Origin: Mogibacterium sp.
Lineage (GTDB): Bacteria > Bacillota > Clostridia > Peptostreptococcales > Anaerovoracaceae
Reading direction: 5' to 3'
DNA: 59,056 nucleotides
Assembly: GCA_017512145.1 (NCBI GenBank)
Contig: JAFWHB010000018.1
Coordinates: forward strand, 1-59,056
Positions 45,673-55,221 of this stretch are shown piece by piece; position 1 is the stretch's first letter, and each line of letters starts with the position of its first letter. Both the position numbers and the translations under genes were made by a program. The notes under the pieces are model-generated. The model had not been told where the DNA came from. It saw only the letters and a list, made by a program, of their open reading frames with translations, and did not search any database.

Positions 45673-47298
45673 CTATTTAGCTGTTATTGAGATCAGTGTC
45701 GGCAGCAGCTGCTTCTTACGGCTCATTACGCCAGGCATGTTGTAGATCTGCTTAGCCTTCTGCGCATAAGGAAGCTCTTTGTTCGCCTTGTGATCTGATA
45801 CGAGCAACACGCTCTTCTCTCTGAGGACGTCGGTTATCATGAGAAGTGTCCAGTCAAGGCCTTCCTTGTTCCTGATCGCCTCAAGAGTATCGATGTATCT
45901 CTGAGCGTAAGTGCTGACATTGCCGAGAGTAGTGACCTCACACTGTCCGACACCCATTTTGACTCCGCCGGACTCATACTTCTTGAAGTCAGCAAGAATG
46001 CTCTCTTCAGGATCCTGAGTCTCAAGGTTGTCAGTGATGCTGAACAGCTTCTCACCGAACTCCTCTATGCTTGATACTCTCGCGAGCCTTGCCAGCATCT
46101 CGACTGTGCTGATATCCGAGACAGTAGTAGTCGGGCTCCTGAGAATAAGTGTATCTGAGATTATTCCGGTAAGCATGACCTTAGCCATATATGGATCAGG
46201 CATTATGCCATGCCTTATATACTGCTGATAAATGATAGTGCAGGTGCTGCCAAGAGGCTCTGCATCGATGAAGATCGGCATGCTTGTGGATACCGAGTCA
46301 AGTCTGTGATGGTCGATGATCTCAATTACATCAGCGGTTTCGATGCCTTCAATGCTCTGTGCAGGCTCATTATGGTCGACCATGATGACCTTGTTCTTAG
46401 GTGCATCAAGGAAGCATCTTCTGGAGACATAACCTGCAAATTCTCCGTTCTCCATTACTGCAATTCCGCGTGTTCTGGAATTGGCAAGTGTTGCTTTGAC
46501 ATCTACGAAGAGATCCTCTGCATCCGCAGTCTCTGTACCGATCTCCATCATGGTCTCAAGAGGCTCCGCCATACGGATCCTTCTGATCGTCTCAGCTGTG
46601 CCGAGTTCGGTAAGGAAAACCGATCCATTGTAGCCGCTGAGATCGATATCCGGAGCGCCGGCCTTGAGATCGCCGGCAGTCAGAACGATTGCAGGGACCT
46701 GCATTTTGACAGCATATTCCATGTGCTCCTTACGGTATCCCATAACGACTATGCACTGAGGATATTCTTCTATAAAGTTGCAGAATGCGTCATATGCCGC
46801 AGCTCCTACAATGAGAGAGCCTTCGATCTCTTCATTGGTACCCTTGTGGATCTGCTTGCCTGAGATGACTCTGATTACATTGTCAGCGCTGAACTGATAT
46901 ACAGGAACAGTCTCTTTGTTATCCTTGAGGAACCATCCGGTGATGTCGTCAACACTGAGAAGTCCCTTGAATTCTTCACCCGCAAAGAGTGGAACAACAG
47001 GCGGATTCTCGGTGCTGTAGAACTGCACAAGATCAAATATAGGCTGGTGGATCTGCAGATGGCTTGACGGTACCATCATTACATCTTTGACCTTAGGTCT
47101 TACGTCCTTCTTGTAGACAGGGATCTCAAGCCCCATCGCCTCCATCTGCTTCCTGACTCCATCAGATACAGGGCTGCAGTGGACAGGAACATATTCGTTC
47201 TCAGGGTCTGTCATGTTCTTGAGGCGGCTGTATGAAATAGCTGCGCAAAGGCTATCAAGATCCGGATTGCGATGACCTGTTATATATACGATACTCAT
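45673..47298 (-). CDS. Manganese-dependent inorganic pyrophosphatase with CBS-DRTGG regulatory insert
   Basis: The 541-residue DHH-family (family II) pyrophosphatase starts MSIVYITGHRNPDLDS and contains VDHNEP and EIIDHHRLD. A regulatory insert of about 200 residues (about 65-310) includes two CBS domains flanking a DRTGG domain, the form that in Clostridia is inhibited by AMP/ADP and activated by ATP or diadenosine polyphosphates. The NPDLD of the first motif is normally NPDTD. It hydrolyses pyrophosphate, pulling biosynthesis forward. The AGAGGTAAATTA site precedes the ATG. Confidence 0.92.
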   Translation of the reverse strand: MSIVYITGHRNPDLDSLCAAISYSRLKNMTDPENEYVPVHCSPVSDGVRKQMEAMGLEIPVYKKDVRPKVKDVMMVPSSHLQIHQPIFDLVQFYSTENPPVVPLFAGEEFKGLLSVDDITGWFLKDNKETVPVYQFSADNVIRVISGKQIHKGTNEEIEGSLIVGAAAYDAFCNFIEEYPQCIVVMGYRKEHMEYAVKMQVPAIVLTAGDLKAGAPDIDLSGYNGSVFLTELGTAETIRRIRMAEPLETMMEIGTETADAEDLFVDVKATLANSRTRGIAVMENGEFAGYVSRRCFLDAPKNKVIMVDHNEPAQSIEGIETADVIEIIDHHRLDSVSTSMPIFIDAEPLGSTCTIIYQQYIRHGIMPDPYMAKVMLTGIISDTLILRSPTTTVSDISTVEMLARLARVSSIEEFGEKLFSITDNLETQDPEESILADFKKYESGGVKMGVGQCEVTTLGNVSTYAQRYIDTLEAIRNKEGLDWTLLMITDVLREKSVLLVSDHKANKELPYAQKAKQIYNMPGVMSRKKQLLPTLISITAK

Positions 47299-47321
47299 TA
47301 ATTTACCTCTTTCCCAAGTTG

Positions 47322-47717
47322 TTACTTTGATAATTTAGATGCTGTTCTTGCCATGAATCTGTCGTTATTGATTATGAACCTTTCGTGTGTGCCTTCACCG
47401 ATCAGTCCCGAGTTATCATGGGCCGTTATATGGAATGTAAGCTTGCGGCCATCAATCTCTGTAAGCTCACTTTCATAAGTTACATATGCTCCGACCGGAC
47501 TTGCCGAGACGTGACTGATGTCAAGGTGTGTGCCGACAGTCCCCATTCCTTCTTCCATGTATGGTTCTACACTCGCCCAGGCTGTGTATTCCATCATATT
47601 GATCATTCTTGGCGTTGCATATACCTCAAGGCCTCCGCTCTTCATTCCTGCAGCGGTCTTCTCTGCAGTTACTACTTCTTCGGCGTGTCCCTTGATGCCA
47701 GTTATAAGTTCAGCCAT
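47322..47717 (-). CDS. Hotdog-fold thioesterase (FlK-like)
   Basis: The 131-residue protein is a single hotdog domain: VVTAEKTAAGMKSGGLEVYATPRMINMMEYTA, a central GTVGTHLDISHVSASPVG and a final GLIGEGTHERFIINNDRF. Resemblance is to the fluoroacetyl-CoA thioesterase (FlK)-like clan, which hydrolyses acyl-CoA. The conserved Thr/Glu/His pattern (VATP, MMEY, GTHLDISH) is visible. It lies between the threonine-aldolase-like gene (18 bases) and pyrophosphatase (23 bases) in one apparent operon. The acyl-CoA substrate is unknown. Confidence 0.88.
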   Translation of the reverse strand: MAELITGIKGHAEEVVTAEKTAAGMKSGGLEVYATPRMINMMEYTAWASVEPYMEEGMGTVGTHLDISHVSASPVGAYVTYESELTEIDGRKLTFHITAHDNSGLIGEGTHERFIINNDRFMARTASKLSK

Positions 47718-47735
47718 GTGTTGGTACTCCTTATC

Positions 47736-48767
47736 CTACAGATCTGCCTCTTCAAGGACTTTGAGATCATCCTCTGAGGTCGACCAGCTAGTTGCAAGTC
47801 TTACTATGGTGCGCTCCTCGTCATATACGCCCCATCTGTCAAATGTAACGTATTTGCCGAGCTCTGCCATCTGCTCCTCGTTCATGAGAATGAGCTGCTG
47901 ATTAGTCGGCGAATCGATATAGAATTCCCAGCCCTTGGATCTGATTATCTCTTTGAGCTTATCTGCCATTTCGATAGCATGCTTGCTGATCCTGAAGTAC
48001 AGGTCATTGGTAAACAGTGTATCGAACTGTATTCCGAGGAGTCTGCCCTTTGCAAGCAGGGCTCCTCTCTTCTTGACAGATGTGATGAAGTGATCCGGCT
48101 TATTGTTCCTGGTGAATACTACGGCTTCGCCGCAGAGTGCTCCGACCTTGGTCCCTCCAATATAGAATACATCTGTCAGCTCAGCAACATCGTGAAGTGT
48201 AAGATCCGAGCTGCTGCTCATAAGGCCATATCCGAGTCTCGCGCCGTCGAGGAATAGCGGGATATCGTGCTCGTGACAGATACCGGAGATCTCTTCGAGT
48301 TCAGCCTTAGAGTAGAGTGTGCCCATCTCAGTCGGATGTGAAATATATACCATGCCGGGGAATACCATATGGTCATGTGTTGCATCACTGTAGAATTTGT
48401 TCAGGAATCCTCTGAGATCTGCAGGATCAAGCTTGCCATTCTTCTGCGGCAGCTCTATTACCTTATGTCCTGTGAACTCTATGGCTCCTGATTCATGGAC
48501 ATTGATATGTCCGGATTCTGCTGTTATTACTCCCTCCCAGTCTCTGAGCATGGTAGAGATGATAGTCGAATTTGTCTGAGTTCCTCCGACAAGGAATTCA
48601 ACATCATCAGCATTATCTATGCCGCATGCCTTGGCGATCTTCTCCTTGGCACTGGCTGTATAATGATCCATTCCGTAGCCCGGAAGAGGCTCGTAATTAG
48701 TCTCTATCAGGCTCTTCAGAATAGCAGGATGTGCGCCTGCAACATAATCACATTCAAATGAAACCAT
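47736..48767 (-). CDS. PLP-dependent threonine-aldolase-like enzyme (beta-eliminating lyase family)
   Basis: From the ATG at 48767 (AAGGGG 7 bases upstream) the protein has 343 residues. It has the beta-eliminating lyase fold: DYVAGAHPAILKSL at the N-terminus, GTQTNSTIISTML, GHINVHESGAIEF, FLDGARLGYGL and the PLP lysine in YIGGTKVGALCGEAVVF. Low-specificity L-threonine aldolases split threonine into glycine and acetaldehyde; some relatives are phenylserine aldolases or lyases. It might feed acetaldehyde to the ADH gene in the same run, which is inference. Confidence 0.87.
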   Translation of the reverse strand: MVSFECDYVAGAHPAILKSLIETNYEPLPGYGMDHYTASAKEKIAKACGIDNADDVEFLVGGTQTNSTIISTMLRDWEGVITAESGHINVHESGAIEFTGHKVIELPQKNGKLDPADLRGFLNKFYSDATHDHMVFPGMVYISHPTEMGTLYSKAELEEISGICHEHDIPLFLDGARLGYGLMSSSSDLTLHDVAELTDVFYIGGTKVGALCGEAVVFTRNNKPDHFITSVKKRGALLAKGRLLGIQFDTLFTNDLYFRISKHAIEMADKLKEIIRSKGWEFYIDSPTNQQLILMNEEQMAELGKYVTFDRWGVYDEERTIVRLATSWSTSEDDLKVLEEADL

Positions 48768-48791
48768 CTTGATACCCCTTTTCATTTATTG

Positions 48792-50294
48792 CTAAAGTCC
48801 GTATACATCGCTGCACTTGCCGCGCAGATAATTGATGTAATAGTCCGGATCGAATTTGCCTTCCATCACAGTCTCAAGAAGCTCGACTGGCTTGTAGAGG
48901 CTGCCGTGCTTCCAGATATGTTCGCGGTTCCAGTCATTGACAGGTCCAAAGTCTCCGCTCTCGATGCATTTATCGAAGTCAACAGTCTCCTTCATCTTGG
49001 CAAGGAACTGCGCGCCATAGGCATTACCAAGTGCATATGACGGGAAGTATCCTATAAGACCGCTTGCCCAGTGGCTGTCCTGAAGAACGCCTCTCTTGTC
49101 ATCAGGAACATCGATGCCGAGATATTCCTTGTACATTCTGTTCCATTCAGCCGGAAGATCCCTGACCTCAAGCTCGCCGTCGAAAATTCTCTTCTCAAGC
49201 TCATACCTGATCATGATATGCAGGCAATATGTGAGTTCATCAGACTCAGTCCTGATGAGAGATGGCTCTGCCTTGTTGACTGCACGATAGAACTCCTCTG
49301 CTGTGCGGCCCTCCATATGCTCCGGGAAAAGTTCGCAGAGCTTAGGGAAGATCATCCTGCAGAAGCTGCGGCTTCTGCCTATTATATTCTCGTAGAATCT
49401 GCTCTGGCTCTCGTGGATGCTCATCGAAACTCCTCCGTCGAGCACAGTGTACGCAAGGTCGTCTGCAGATCCTGTATCGTAAAGAGCGTGGCCGCCCTCA
49501 TGCACTACGCTGTACATCGAGCAGACAAAGTCATCAGTGAAGTAATGCGTAGTGATTCTCTCGTCGAAATGAGAGCCGAGGCTTGTAGTGAAAGGATGCT
49601 CTGTCGTGGACAGTCCTACATGTCCAAGATCAAGGCCGATCTTGTCCATGAGATAATATGAAAGCTCTTCCTGCTTGTCCTCAGGGAAGAATCCGTGTCT
49701 GATGCTGTCATCTACCTGAGGCTTTGCGCCTACTTCTTTAAGAAGCGGAACTATCTCTGAGCGGAGCTTGCCGAAGAATTCGTCGCAGGCTTCTCTTGTC
49801 AGGCCCTCTTCATAATCTCCCAGACAATGGTCATACGGATCCTTGTCCGGTTCAATATAAAGAGCGAACTTCCTGGCTGTTGCAAATACTTTCTCCAGAT
49901 ACGGTCTGAACATTTCGAAGTCAGATGCTTCCTTGGCTCTGTGCCATACATCATCTGCCGTTACGAGCAGCTCCTGATACTCGATATACTCAGCCATCGG
50001 GATCTTCTGCATATCTCTGATGCCTTTGAGAAGAAGATAGACCATTCTCTTCTCATGGGTATCAAGCTCGTCCTTGTTCGCATCCAGAAACTCGAGCAGC
50101 GCAACTGTCTCATCAGATGTGCTGAGCTTGTACATCTCTTCGGAGAGTACGGAAAGGCTCATTGCCCTGTTCGCTGCTGTGTCCTTAGGCGCAGTGGTAT
50201 TGCCATCATAGTATATAAGTCCCATTGCATGGTCGTATGCAGCCATCTTACGCTGCAGGGCCATCAATTGTTCTCTTGCTTCAGTGATTGTCAT
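48792..50294 (-). CDS. Metallocarboxypeptidase, M32 family
   Basis: The 500-residue protein has the M32 zinc motif HEGGHALYD (family HExxH; here HEGGH) plus HESQSRFYENIIGRS with the second Glu ligand, and the FAYFPSYALGNAYGAQ-like GYFPSYALGNAYGAQFL near the C-terminus. M32 enzymes are cytoplasmic, broad C-terminal exopeptidases. A GAGGAGATACTG ribosome binding site precedes the ATG. The gene lies 24 bases upstream of the aldolase-like gene on the same strand. Confidence 0.95.
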   Translation of the reverse strand: MTITEAREQLMALQRKMAAYDHAMGLIYYDGNTTAPKDTAANRAMSLSVLSEEMYKLSTSDETVALLEFLDANKDELDTHEKRMVYLLLKGIRDMQKIPMAEYIEYQELLVTADDVWHRAKEASDFEMFRPYLEKVFATARKFALYIEPDKDPYDHCLGDYEEGLTREACDEFFGKLRSEIVPLLKEVGAKPQVDDSIRHGFFPEDKQEELSYYLMDKIGLDLGHVGLSTTEHPFTTSLGSHFDERITTHYFTDDFVCSMYSVVHEGGHALYDTGSADDLAYTVLDGGVSMSIHESQSRFYENIIGRSRSFCRMIFPKLCELFPEHMEGRTAEEFYRAVNKAEPSLIRTESDELTYCLHIMIRYELEKRIFDGELEVRDLPAEWNRMYKEYLGIDVPDDKRGVLQDSHWASGLIGYFPSYALGNAYGAQFLAKMKETVDFDKCIESGDFGPVNDWNREHIWKHGSLYKPVELLETVMEGKFDPDYYINYLRGKCSDVYGL

Positions 50295-50305
50295 CAGTAT
50301 CTCCT

Positions 50306-51409
50306 CTATTTGTTTAGTTCTATCTCTATCAGGACCGGGTTGTGGTCGGATGACACGAATCCGATATTCTGATTTTCGACCTTATTTACCTTGATATTAT
50401 CTGAAACGATAAATCCGTCTATCAGATAATACTGGAATGTAGCAGCGTCAGCTCCTGCGTACGGCTTGTCAAGGCTTCTGCAGCTAGGTGCTGCTGAATC
50501 CATAAGGAACTGCCAGTTACCCTCGATGCTTGTAATGTCGATCTCTCCTGCCTGCCATTTGCCTTCCTGTGCAGGATATGCCGTTGTATCAGCATTCGAG
50601 AATATCTGATTGAAGTCGCCTCCTGCAATTATATAATTGCCCTTGGCCTGCTCTGCAAGCAGCAGCCCTTCTAAGGCTTTGGTCTGCGCAAGCTTGCCGC
50701 TGCCGTCGTCATAGGCTTCGAGGTGCAGATTCAGAAGCACGAGCTCCTTGTCCGTACCCTCGACCGGGATTCTTGTTTCAAGTACACATCTCTTGAGATT
50801 TGCCATTCTTATCGGCCAGCTGAATGGTATCGGGAGCTGATATCTTACTCCGTCTGCCATTGCGAATCTCGAGAAGGTAGCTATTCCGGAGTCCACCTTG
50901 CCGATTGGCGGCACCGGATAAGGAAGGAATGCGACCTTGAAATTATTTGCGAAAGCTGAGCAGTAATCAGCGAAATTATCCTGGATCAAAGCAAGTTCAT
51001 TGATATGATGCGACCTTGATGAGTCCTTATCAGCTTCCTGCAGGAAGAAAATGTCCGGAGCAAGAGCACTTAGCTCACTGATTATGCCTTCCATATTGGT
51101 GTTCACACGGCTCTCATCTGCCGTATTGACCATCTTGCCGCCATCCATGAAGAAGTCAGCATTGTCACCAAGCGCACCATAGCCGATGTTCCAGGAGACT
51201 ACTCTTAGTTTGTCTCCTGCTGCGACAGTTCCGGCAGCTGTGCCTTCAACATCTGCGGCCATTGCATCATCAGGCTTGAATTCTGTTGCTGACAGGAATC
51301 CAATCATTCCGCCGACAAGCAGTACAACGATCAGAAGGATTGTTCCGATGAATTTGAGAAGTGTTCCGAAGAAGCCGGTTTTCTTTTCTTCTTTGAAGTG
51401 CTTAGCCAT
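50306..51409 (-). CDS. Membrane-anchored endonuclease/exonuclease/phosphatase-domain protein
   Basis: Starting at the ATG at 51409 (GGAGGGCGTGACA upstream) the protein has 367 residues: a basic N-terminus, one membrane helix (about 14-37, LLKFIGTILLIVVLLVGGMI), then an extracytoplasmic EEP domain with VVSWNIGYGALG, FLQEADKDS, LLNLHLEAY, AGGDFN and SSDHNPVLIEIE. EEP proteins are phosphodiesterases/nucleases or sphingomyelinase-like. As it is anchored outside the cell, phospholipid or nucleic acid turnover is possible. All catalytic motifs are present. Confidence 0.9.
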   Translation of the reverse strand: MAKHFKEEKKTGFFGTLLKFIGTILLIVVLLVGGMIGFLSATEFKPDDAMAADVEGTAAGTVAAGDKLRVVSWNIGYGALGDNADFFMDGGKMVNTADESRVNTNMEGIISELSALAPDIFFLQEADKDSSRSHHINELALIQDNFADYCSAFANNFKVAFLPYPVPPIGKVDSGIATFSRFAMADGVRYQLPIPFSWPIRMANLKRCVLETRIPVEGTDKELVLLNLHLEAYDDGSGKLAQTKALEGLLLAEQAKGNYIIAGGDFNQIFSNADTTAYPAQEGKWQAGEIDITSIEGNWQFLMDSAAPSCRSLDKPYAGADAATFQYYLIDGFIVSDNIKVNKVENQNIGFVSSDHNPVLIEIELNK

Positions 51410-51432
51410 TGTCACGCCCTCCAGCAAATGAA

Positions 51433-52047
51433 TTAGTTATCAGTTAATGTGCAGCCTGTCGCTGCTTGGAGTTCTTCTAGCATCTGCTGCCTGCTCCTGA
51501 ACACTATGCCTTTCATTCCGACAGATCTGCCGGTCTCGACATTATCTTCTCTGTCATCGATGAATATGCACTCTTCAGGAACAAGACCGTACTTCTCTAT
51601 GAGCTTAAGGTATATTTCCTTTTCAGGCTTGAGTGTCTGGACATGGCAGGAATAAATTCCGCCGTCCATGTGCGGAACGAAGTCAAAGGCTCCGGGATCA
51701 GACCCAAGAACATGCTCTGACATGTTTGAGAGATAGTATACCTTGTGACCACTGGCCTTGAGTTCTTCAATGAGTGGAATAGCCCAGTCTCTCCGCCCTA
51801 CGCACTCTCCGATCCTGTCATATGTCATGCGGATCTCTTTCCTGAGATCCGGCGCTGCGCTGTAGAATAAATCAAGTATCTCGTCATCAGTCAGAACTGC
51901 CCTGTCGAGTTCATGCCAGTATCCCGTTCCCCAGAGTGCCTCTGTGACTCTCTCTGCGGTCCGGCGGTCAAACAGGGACTGCATGTAATCGTTCCATTCG
52001 AAATCGAGCAGTACCATTCCGATATCAAATATTACATTCTTAATCAT
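51433..52047 (-). CDS. HAD-IA family hydrolase
   Basis: From the ATG at 52047 (GGAG 7 bases upstream) the protein has 204 residues. It begins MIKNVIFDIGMVLLDFEWND with motif I (DIG in place of DxDGT, typical of the epoxide-hydrolase/haloacid group), YYLSNMSEH for motif II and LKPEKEIYLK and IDDREDNVETG for motifs III/IV. The substrate is unknown. It starts 13 bases after the PAP2 stop and may be co-transcribed with it. Confidence 0.88.
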   Translation of the reverse strand: MIKNVIFDIGMVLLDFEWNDYMQSLFDRRTAERVTEALWGTGYWHELDRAVLTDDEILDLFYSAAPDLRKEIRMTYDRIGECVGRRDWAIPLIEELKASGHKVYYLSNMSEHVLGSDPGAFDFVPHMDGGIYSCHVQTLKPEKEIYLKLIEKYGLVPEECIFIDDREDNVETGRSVGMKGIVFRSRQQMLEELQAATGCTLTDN

Positions 52048-52060
52048 GGGGACGCTCCGC

Positions 52061-52750
52061 TTAATGCTTTGGCTTATAGCCATTAATTTCGCCAGCCGCA
52101 GGCTTGGCCTTAGGCCTTGATACAGCAGCTCCGAAGAATTCGATCAGAGTTATGCTGAGAAGGACGCCTCCGACTATATCTGTGAACCAGTGGACTCCGC
52201 AGTAAAGTCTGCCGCATACGGTAACAAGGATGATCGCAAGACAGATAACCTCAAGCAGCGGTCTTATGATGTTATTCCCGACATACTTCCTGAGAAGGAT
52301 CATGGTCGCTCCCATTACCGTGATTATCAGCATCGTATGTGAGGATGGATATGAAGCCTCAGGTGCTGTTGCATCAGGCATGATCACAGGTCTGTAGTTG
52401 ATGATGAACTTCTCAAAGCCCACATAGAAGCCTATCACGATCACGAAGAGCACGCCAAGGCAGAGGATCTCTCTGTCCACTTTAAATAGATTCTTGCGTC
52501 TTATCCACTGAATAAGTCCGGCCAGAGCGAATAATGCTGCGACTCCGATAGCCAGATATCCGAGATAGTCAGTGATCTCGTACCATTTCATGTGGACACC
52601 TGTAAGATCATGGACCTTCTGATTGATCTTCGAGAATCCTACTTCTGTTCCATCCGGTCCGATTGCTGCAACATCAAAGGTCTTCACCAGATAGGTGAAA
52701 GCCACGAACACAGCTCCTGTGAAAATTCCTGTTAGTAATTTTTTGATCAT
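52061..52750 (-). CDS. PAP2-family membrane phosphatase
   Basis: The 229-residue protein has about five membrane helices and the PAP2 catalytic set: KxxxxxxRP-like KFIINYRPVIMP, YPSSHTM with the PSSH motif, and GRLYCGVHWFTDIVGG with the SRxxxxxHxxxD-type motif (the first residue pair here is GR). It likely dephosphorylates a lipid phosphate such as phosphatidic acid or undecaprenyl pyrophosphate. It is followed by the HAD gene and lies 20 bases from hflX. Confidence 0.9.
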   Translation of the reverse strand: MIKKLLTGIFTGAVFVAFTYLVKTFDVAAIGPDGTEVGFSKINQKVHDLTGVHMKWYEITDYLGYLAIGVAALFALAGLIQWIRRKNLFKVDREILCLGVLFVIVIGFYVGFEKFIINYRPVIMPDATAPEASYPSSHTMLIITVMGATMILLRKYVGNNIIRPLLEVICLAIILVTVCGRLYCGVHWFTDIVGGVLLSITLIEFFGAAVSRPKAKPAAGEINGYKPKH

Positions 52751-52770
52751 TTGTGTTATGCCTTCTTTTC

Positions 52771-54027
52771 TTAATAATTGTCTTGTGTTATGAGGCCTCT
52801 TCTCGCGGCGAGTGAAGTTGGTACATATGCTCTGACCCTGACTCCTTCGGCCTCGTATTCTTCAGAGATAAGCTGTCCGGTCTTGCGTATCTCAGCAATG
52901 ACCGAGGAATCTCTGTATGGTATCAGGACATCGATGTATTTACGTCTCTCGCTGAGAAGCTTCTGAAGTGCTGCGAACAGGTCTTCCTTGCCCCGTCCTG
53001 TCTTCGCCGAGAAGTGTATGGATGCATCTGCGTCAAAGTCTCTGAACAGCAGTCCCTCATCCACAAGGTCCATCTTGTTCCACACAGTGATGACCGGCTT
53101 GCCGGTGATGCCAAGATCTCTCAGCGTATCATATACAATGCGGCAGTGCATATCCCGCTGCTCGTCCGATGCGTCGACTACATGTATGATGAAATCAGCA
53201 TACTTAGCCTCTTCAAGTGTACTCCTGAACGCATCTATGAGGTTGTGCGGAAGCTTGTTGATGAATCCTACCGTATCTGTAAAGAGGATCTCCTGTCCGT
53301 CCGGAAGCTTCGCAGTGCGGGTCGTCGGATCGAGGGTCGCAAAAAGCTTGTCTTCGGCAAGTATGTCCGACTCTGTAAGGAGATTGAGCAAAGTGGATTT
53401 GCCGGCGTTCGTGTATCCGACTATAGCTGCAGTCGGGATCACACTCTCAGTGCGCTTCTTCCGTGTCGTTTCGCGGACCTTTCTAAGAGATTCTATCTCG
53501 TCTGAGAGTATCTTGATCCTCTTCTGGATAACTCGCCTGTCGGTCTCAAGCTTGGTCTCGCCAGGCCCTCTTGTTCCGATGCCTGCTCCAAGTCTTGAAA
53601 GAGCCTCGCCCATTCCTCTCAGTCTTGAGTATCTGTATTTGAGCTGAGCTATCTCGACCTGAGTCTTGCCCTCTCTGGTCCTTGCGTGAGCAGCAAAGAT
53701 ATCCAGTATCAGCATGGTTCTGTCGAGGACTTTAGCCTGAGCGAGGTCAGACAGATTCTTAAGCTGCGATGGCGTAAGCTCATCGTCACAGACGATACCG
53801 TCCGCCTCATGTATCTCGAGCATCTCCTTGATTTCGAGTGCCTTGCCCTTGCCTATATAAGTAGCGCGGTCCGGATGCTCAAGATTCTGGACAACATGAA
53901 TATCTGCACTGGCACCCGCCGTTCTGAGCAGTTCTTCAAGCTCTGTCAGCGAGGCCCATGCAGCCTCCTCATTTCCGGTAGCTACGGCTACCAGAATATA
54001 GTTCTCAATCTTGTCGTTTAGTTCCAT
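52771..54027 (-). CDS. hflX: GTPase HflX
   Basis: The 418-residue ribosome-associated GTPase has an N-terminal ATP-/ribosome-binding domain (to about 190: IGKGKALEIKEM, VLDRTMLILDIFAAHARTRE, RYRLRG-like LRGMGEALSRLG), a coiled-coil linker and a G domain with GYTNAGKST, DTVGFINKLPHNLIDAFRSTLEE and NKMD. HflX splits stalled or stressed 70S ribosomes. The start is uncertain because no strong ribosome binding site precedes the ATG. Confidence 0.96.
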   Translation of the reverse strand: MELNDKIENYILVAVATGNEEAAWASLTELEELLRTAGASADIHVVQNLEHPDRATYIGKGKALEIKEMLEIHEADGIVCDDELTPSQLKNLSDLAQAKVLDRTMLILDIFAAHARTREGKTQVEIAQLKYRYSRLRGMGEALSRLGAGIGTRGPGETKLETDRRVIQKRIKILSDEIESLRKVRETTRKKRTESVIPTAAIVGYTNAGKSTLLNLLTESDILAEDKLFATLDPTTRTAKLPDGQEILFTDTVGFINKLPHNLIDAFRSTLEEAKYADFIIHVVDASDEQRDMHCRIVYDTLRDLGITGKPVITVWNKMDLVDEGLLFRDFDADASIHFSAKTGRGKEDLFAALQKLLSERRKYIDVLIPYRDSSVIAEIRKTGQLISEEYEAEGVRVRAYVPTSLAARRGLITQDNY

Positions 54028-54095
54028 CTACAAGAGATTTTACCATATATCAGGCAGTTTGTGTGATGATGAGGTCAATCACAAACAAAAACAAT

Positions 54096-54114
54096 AGCGG
54101 GCATAGAGCCCGCT
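54096..54114 (-). terminator. Terminator after the DUF5688 gene
   Basis: AGCGGGC and GCCCGCT form a 7-bp stem with a TCTAT loop followed by ATTGTTTTTG on the minus strand, two bases after the stop of the DUF5688 gene. A further hairpin GTTTGTG/CACAAAC follows at about 54058-54088 in the hflX leader. Confidence 0.85.
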
Positions 54115-54116
54115 GC

Positions 54117-55058
54117 CTAGCATGCTATTCTCAGCTGAGATTTGTCCTTGTCGTAATGGAATATATTGTATGAAAGTATGTCCTCCCTCTCGACTACAGA
54201 GCGGTTGCCTTCATCCAGAAGGTACGCAAGATCCTCAGCCTTGACTCTGGAATTATCAGGCACGATTATCAGCTCATGGATCGAGCTCGGGATTACATAA
54301 TATCCGCTGCTGATGACTTCCGAGATGCGGTCCATCACGCCCGGATAGAACAGTGCGGCCGCGCCCTGACACTTTGATCTGTTGCTGAGACAAAATGCTC
54401 CGCCTCCTGCTCTTATCTCATCAGTCATCTCTTCTTCGAGAAGATTGGTCGATCTCTCACCCATCTGAACGGTCCGCATGAAGAATTCCGTGAGACTCAC
54501 AAGCTCCGCAGGCTCGAGTTCCTGGGTATTCTTCATAGCTTCAGTAAGTAGAGTTTCCTTGTCTACATCCATGATATCAAGCAGGTCATTCGTAACCGAG
54601 ATCGCCCACTCGCTCGTTATCGATCTCTCGCAGTTGATCACTGCTATCAGTGCCAGTCCATTGCCAACATCGATATACGGTTTACCATTCATATAGCTGA
54701 GGTTGTTCCTTACATCGAGAAGTTTGAGAGTCAGTCTGTTCTTCACATCTTCGAACTCCATGTCTTCGCTCTGTGCCAGCAGCGGCGGAGGTACATCAAG
54801 AGCATATTCGCACCTGCTGACAAATTCTTCTATCAATTCATCAAAATCTGTGCCCTTCTGATATTCCTCGAAGAGATCATCCATATACACATTAGCGCCT
54901 GCCATCATATCGTCGAATCTGACTGAGACACCATAGAGTCTGCAGTCATTCGCCTTGACTACCTCTGTCTCACTGATCTCTACATCCTGAATACCTGAAT
55001 CCTCAAAGTGCCTTAGTGCAGCTTTCCTTCCTTCTCTGATAAAGTCCTGAATAGTCAT
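54117..55058 (-). CDS. DUF5688 family protein
   Basis: The protein has 313 residues from ATG 55058, preceded by AAGGAGG at 9 bases. It resembles the DUF5688 family seen in Lachnospiraceae and related Clostridia: MTIQDFIREGRKAALRHFED, SVRFDDMMAGANVYMDD, LLDVRNNLSYMNGKPYIDVGNGLALIAVI and SSIHELIIVPDNSR. No catalytic motif, signal peptide or membrane helix is visible, so no function is given. It has its own terminator and is single in its operon. Confidence 0.72.
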   Translation of the reverse strand: MTIQDFIREGRKAALRHFEDSGIQDVEISETEVVKANDCRLYGVSVRFDDMMAGANVYMDDLFEEYQKGTDFDELIEEFVSRCEYALDVPPPLLAQSEDMEFEDVKNRLTLKLLDVRNNLSYMNGKPYIDVGNGLALIAVINCERSITSEWAISVTNDLLDIMDVDKETLLTEAMKNTQELEPAELVSLTEFFMRTVQMGERSTNLLEEEMTDEIRAGGGAFCLSNRSKCQGAAALFYPGVMDRISEVISSGYYVIPSSIHELIIVPDNSRVKAEDLAYLLDEGNRSVVEREDILSYNIFHYDKDKSQLRIAC

Positions 55059-55132
55059 TTGCATCACCCTCCTTGCATCTTCAATAAGTTGTTACAACAT
55101 ATTGCAGCAAGGCATCATGGCGCTTCAATAGG

Positions 55133-55168
55133 GATGTCGGAATTAGGTATCAGAATGTCGGAATTAGG
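55133..55168. repeat. Short direct repeat (ATGTCGGAATTAGG twice)
   Basis: The string ATGTCGGAATTAGG occurs at 55134-55147 and again 21 bases later at 55155-55168. It lies in the spacer between the Na/Pi gene's terminator and the DUF5688 start. It is a minor tandem duplication; it might bind a regulator of the DUF5688 gene but nothing else supports this. Confidence 0.55.
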
Positions 55169-55221
55169 GAAAAATAATTTAAAGCGTCAACTAAAACGCC
55201 TATACATCGGTCTGTATAAAA

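Noticed and set aside
46210..46863. 217-codon open frame opposite the pyrophosphatase gene
   Set aside because: It mirrors the codon pattern of the minus-strand gene, which has all family motifs.
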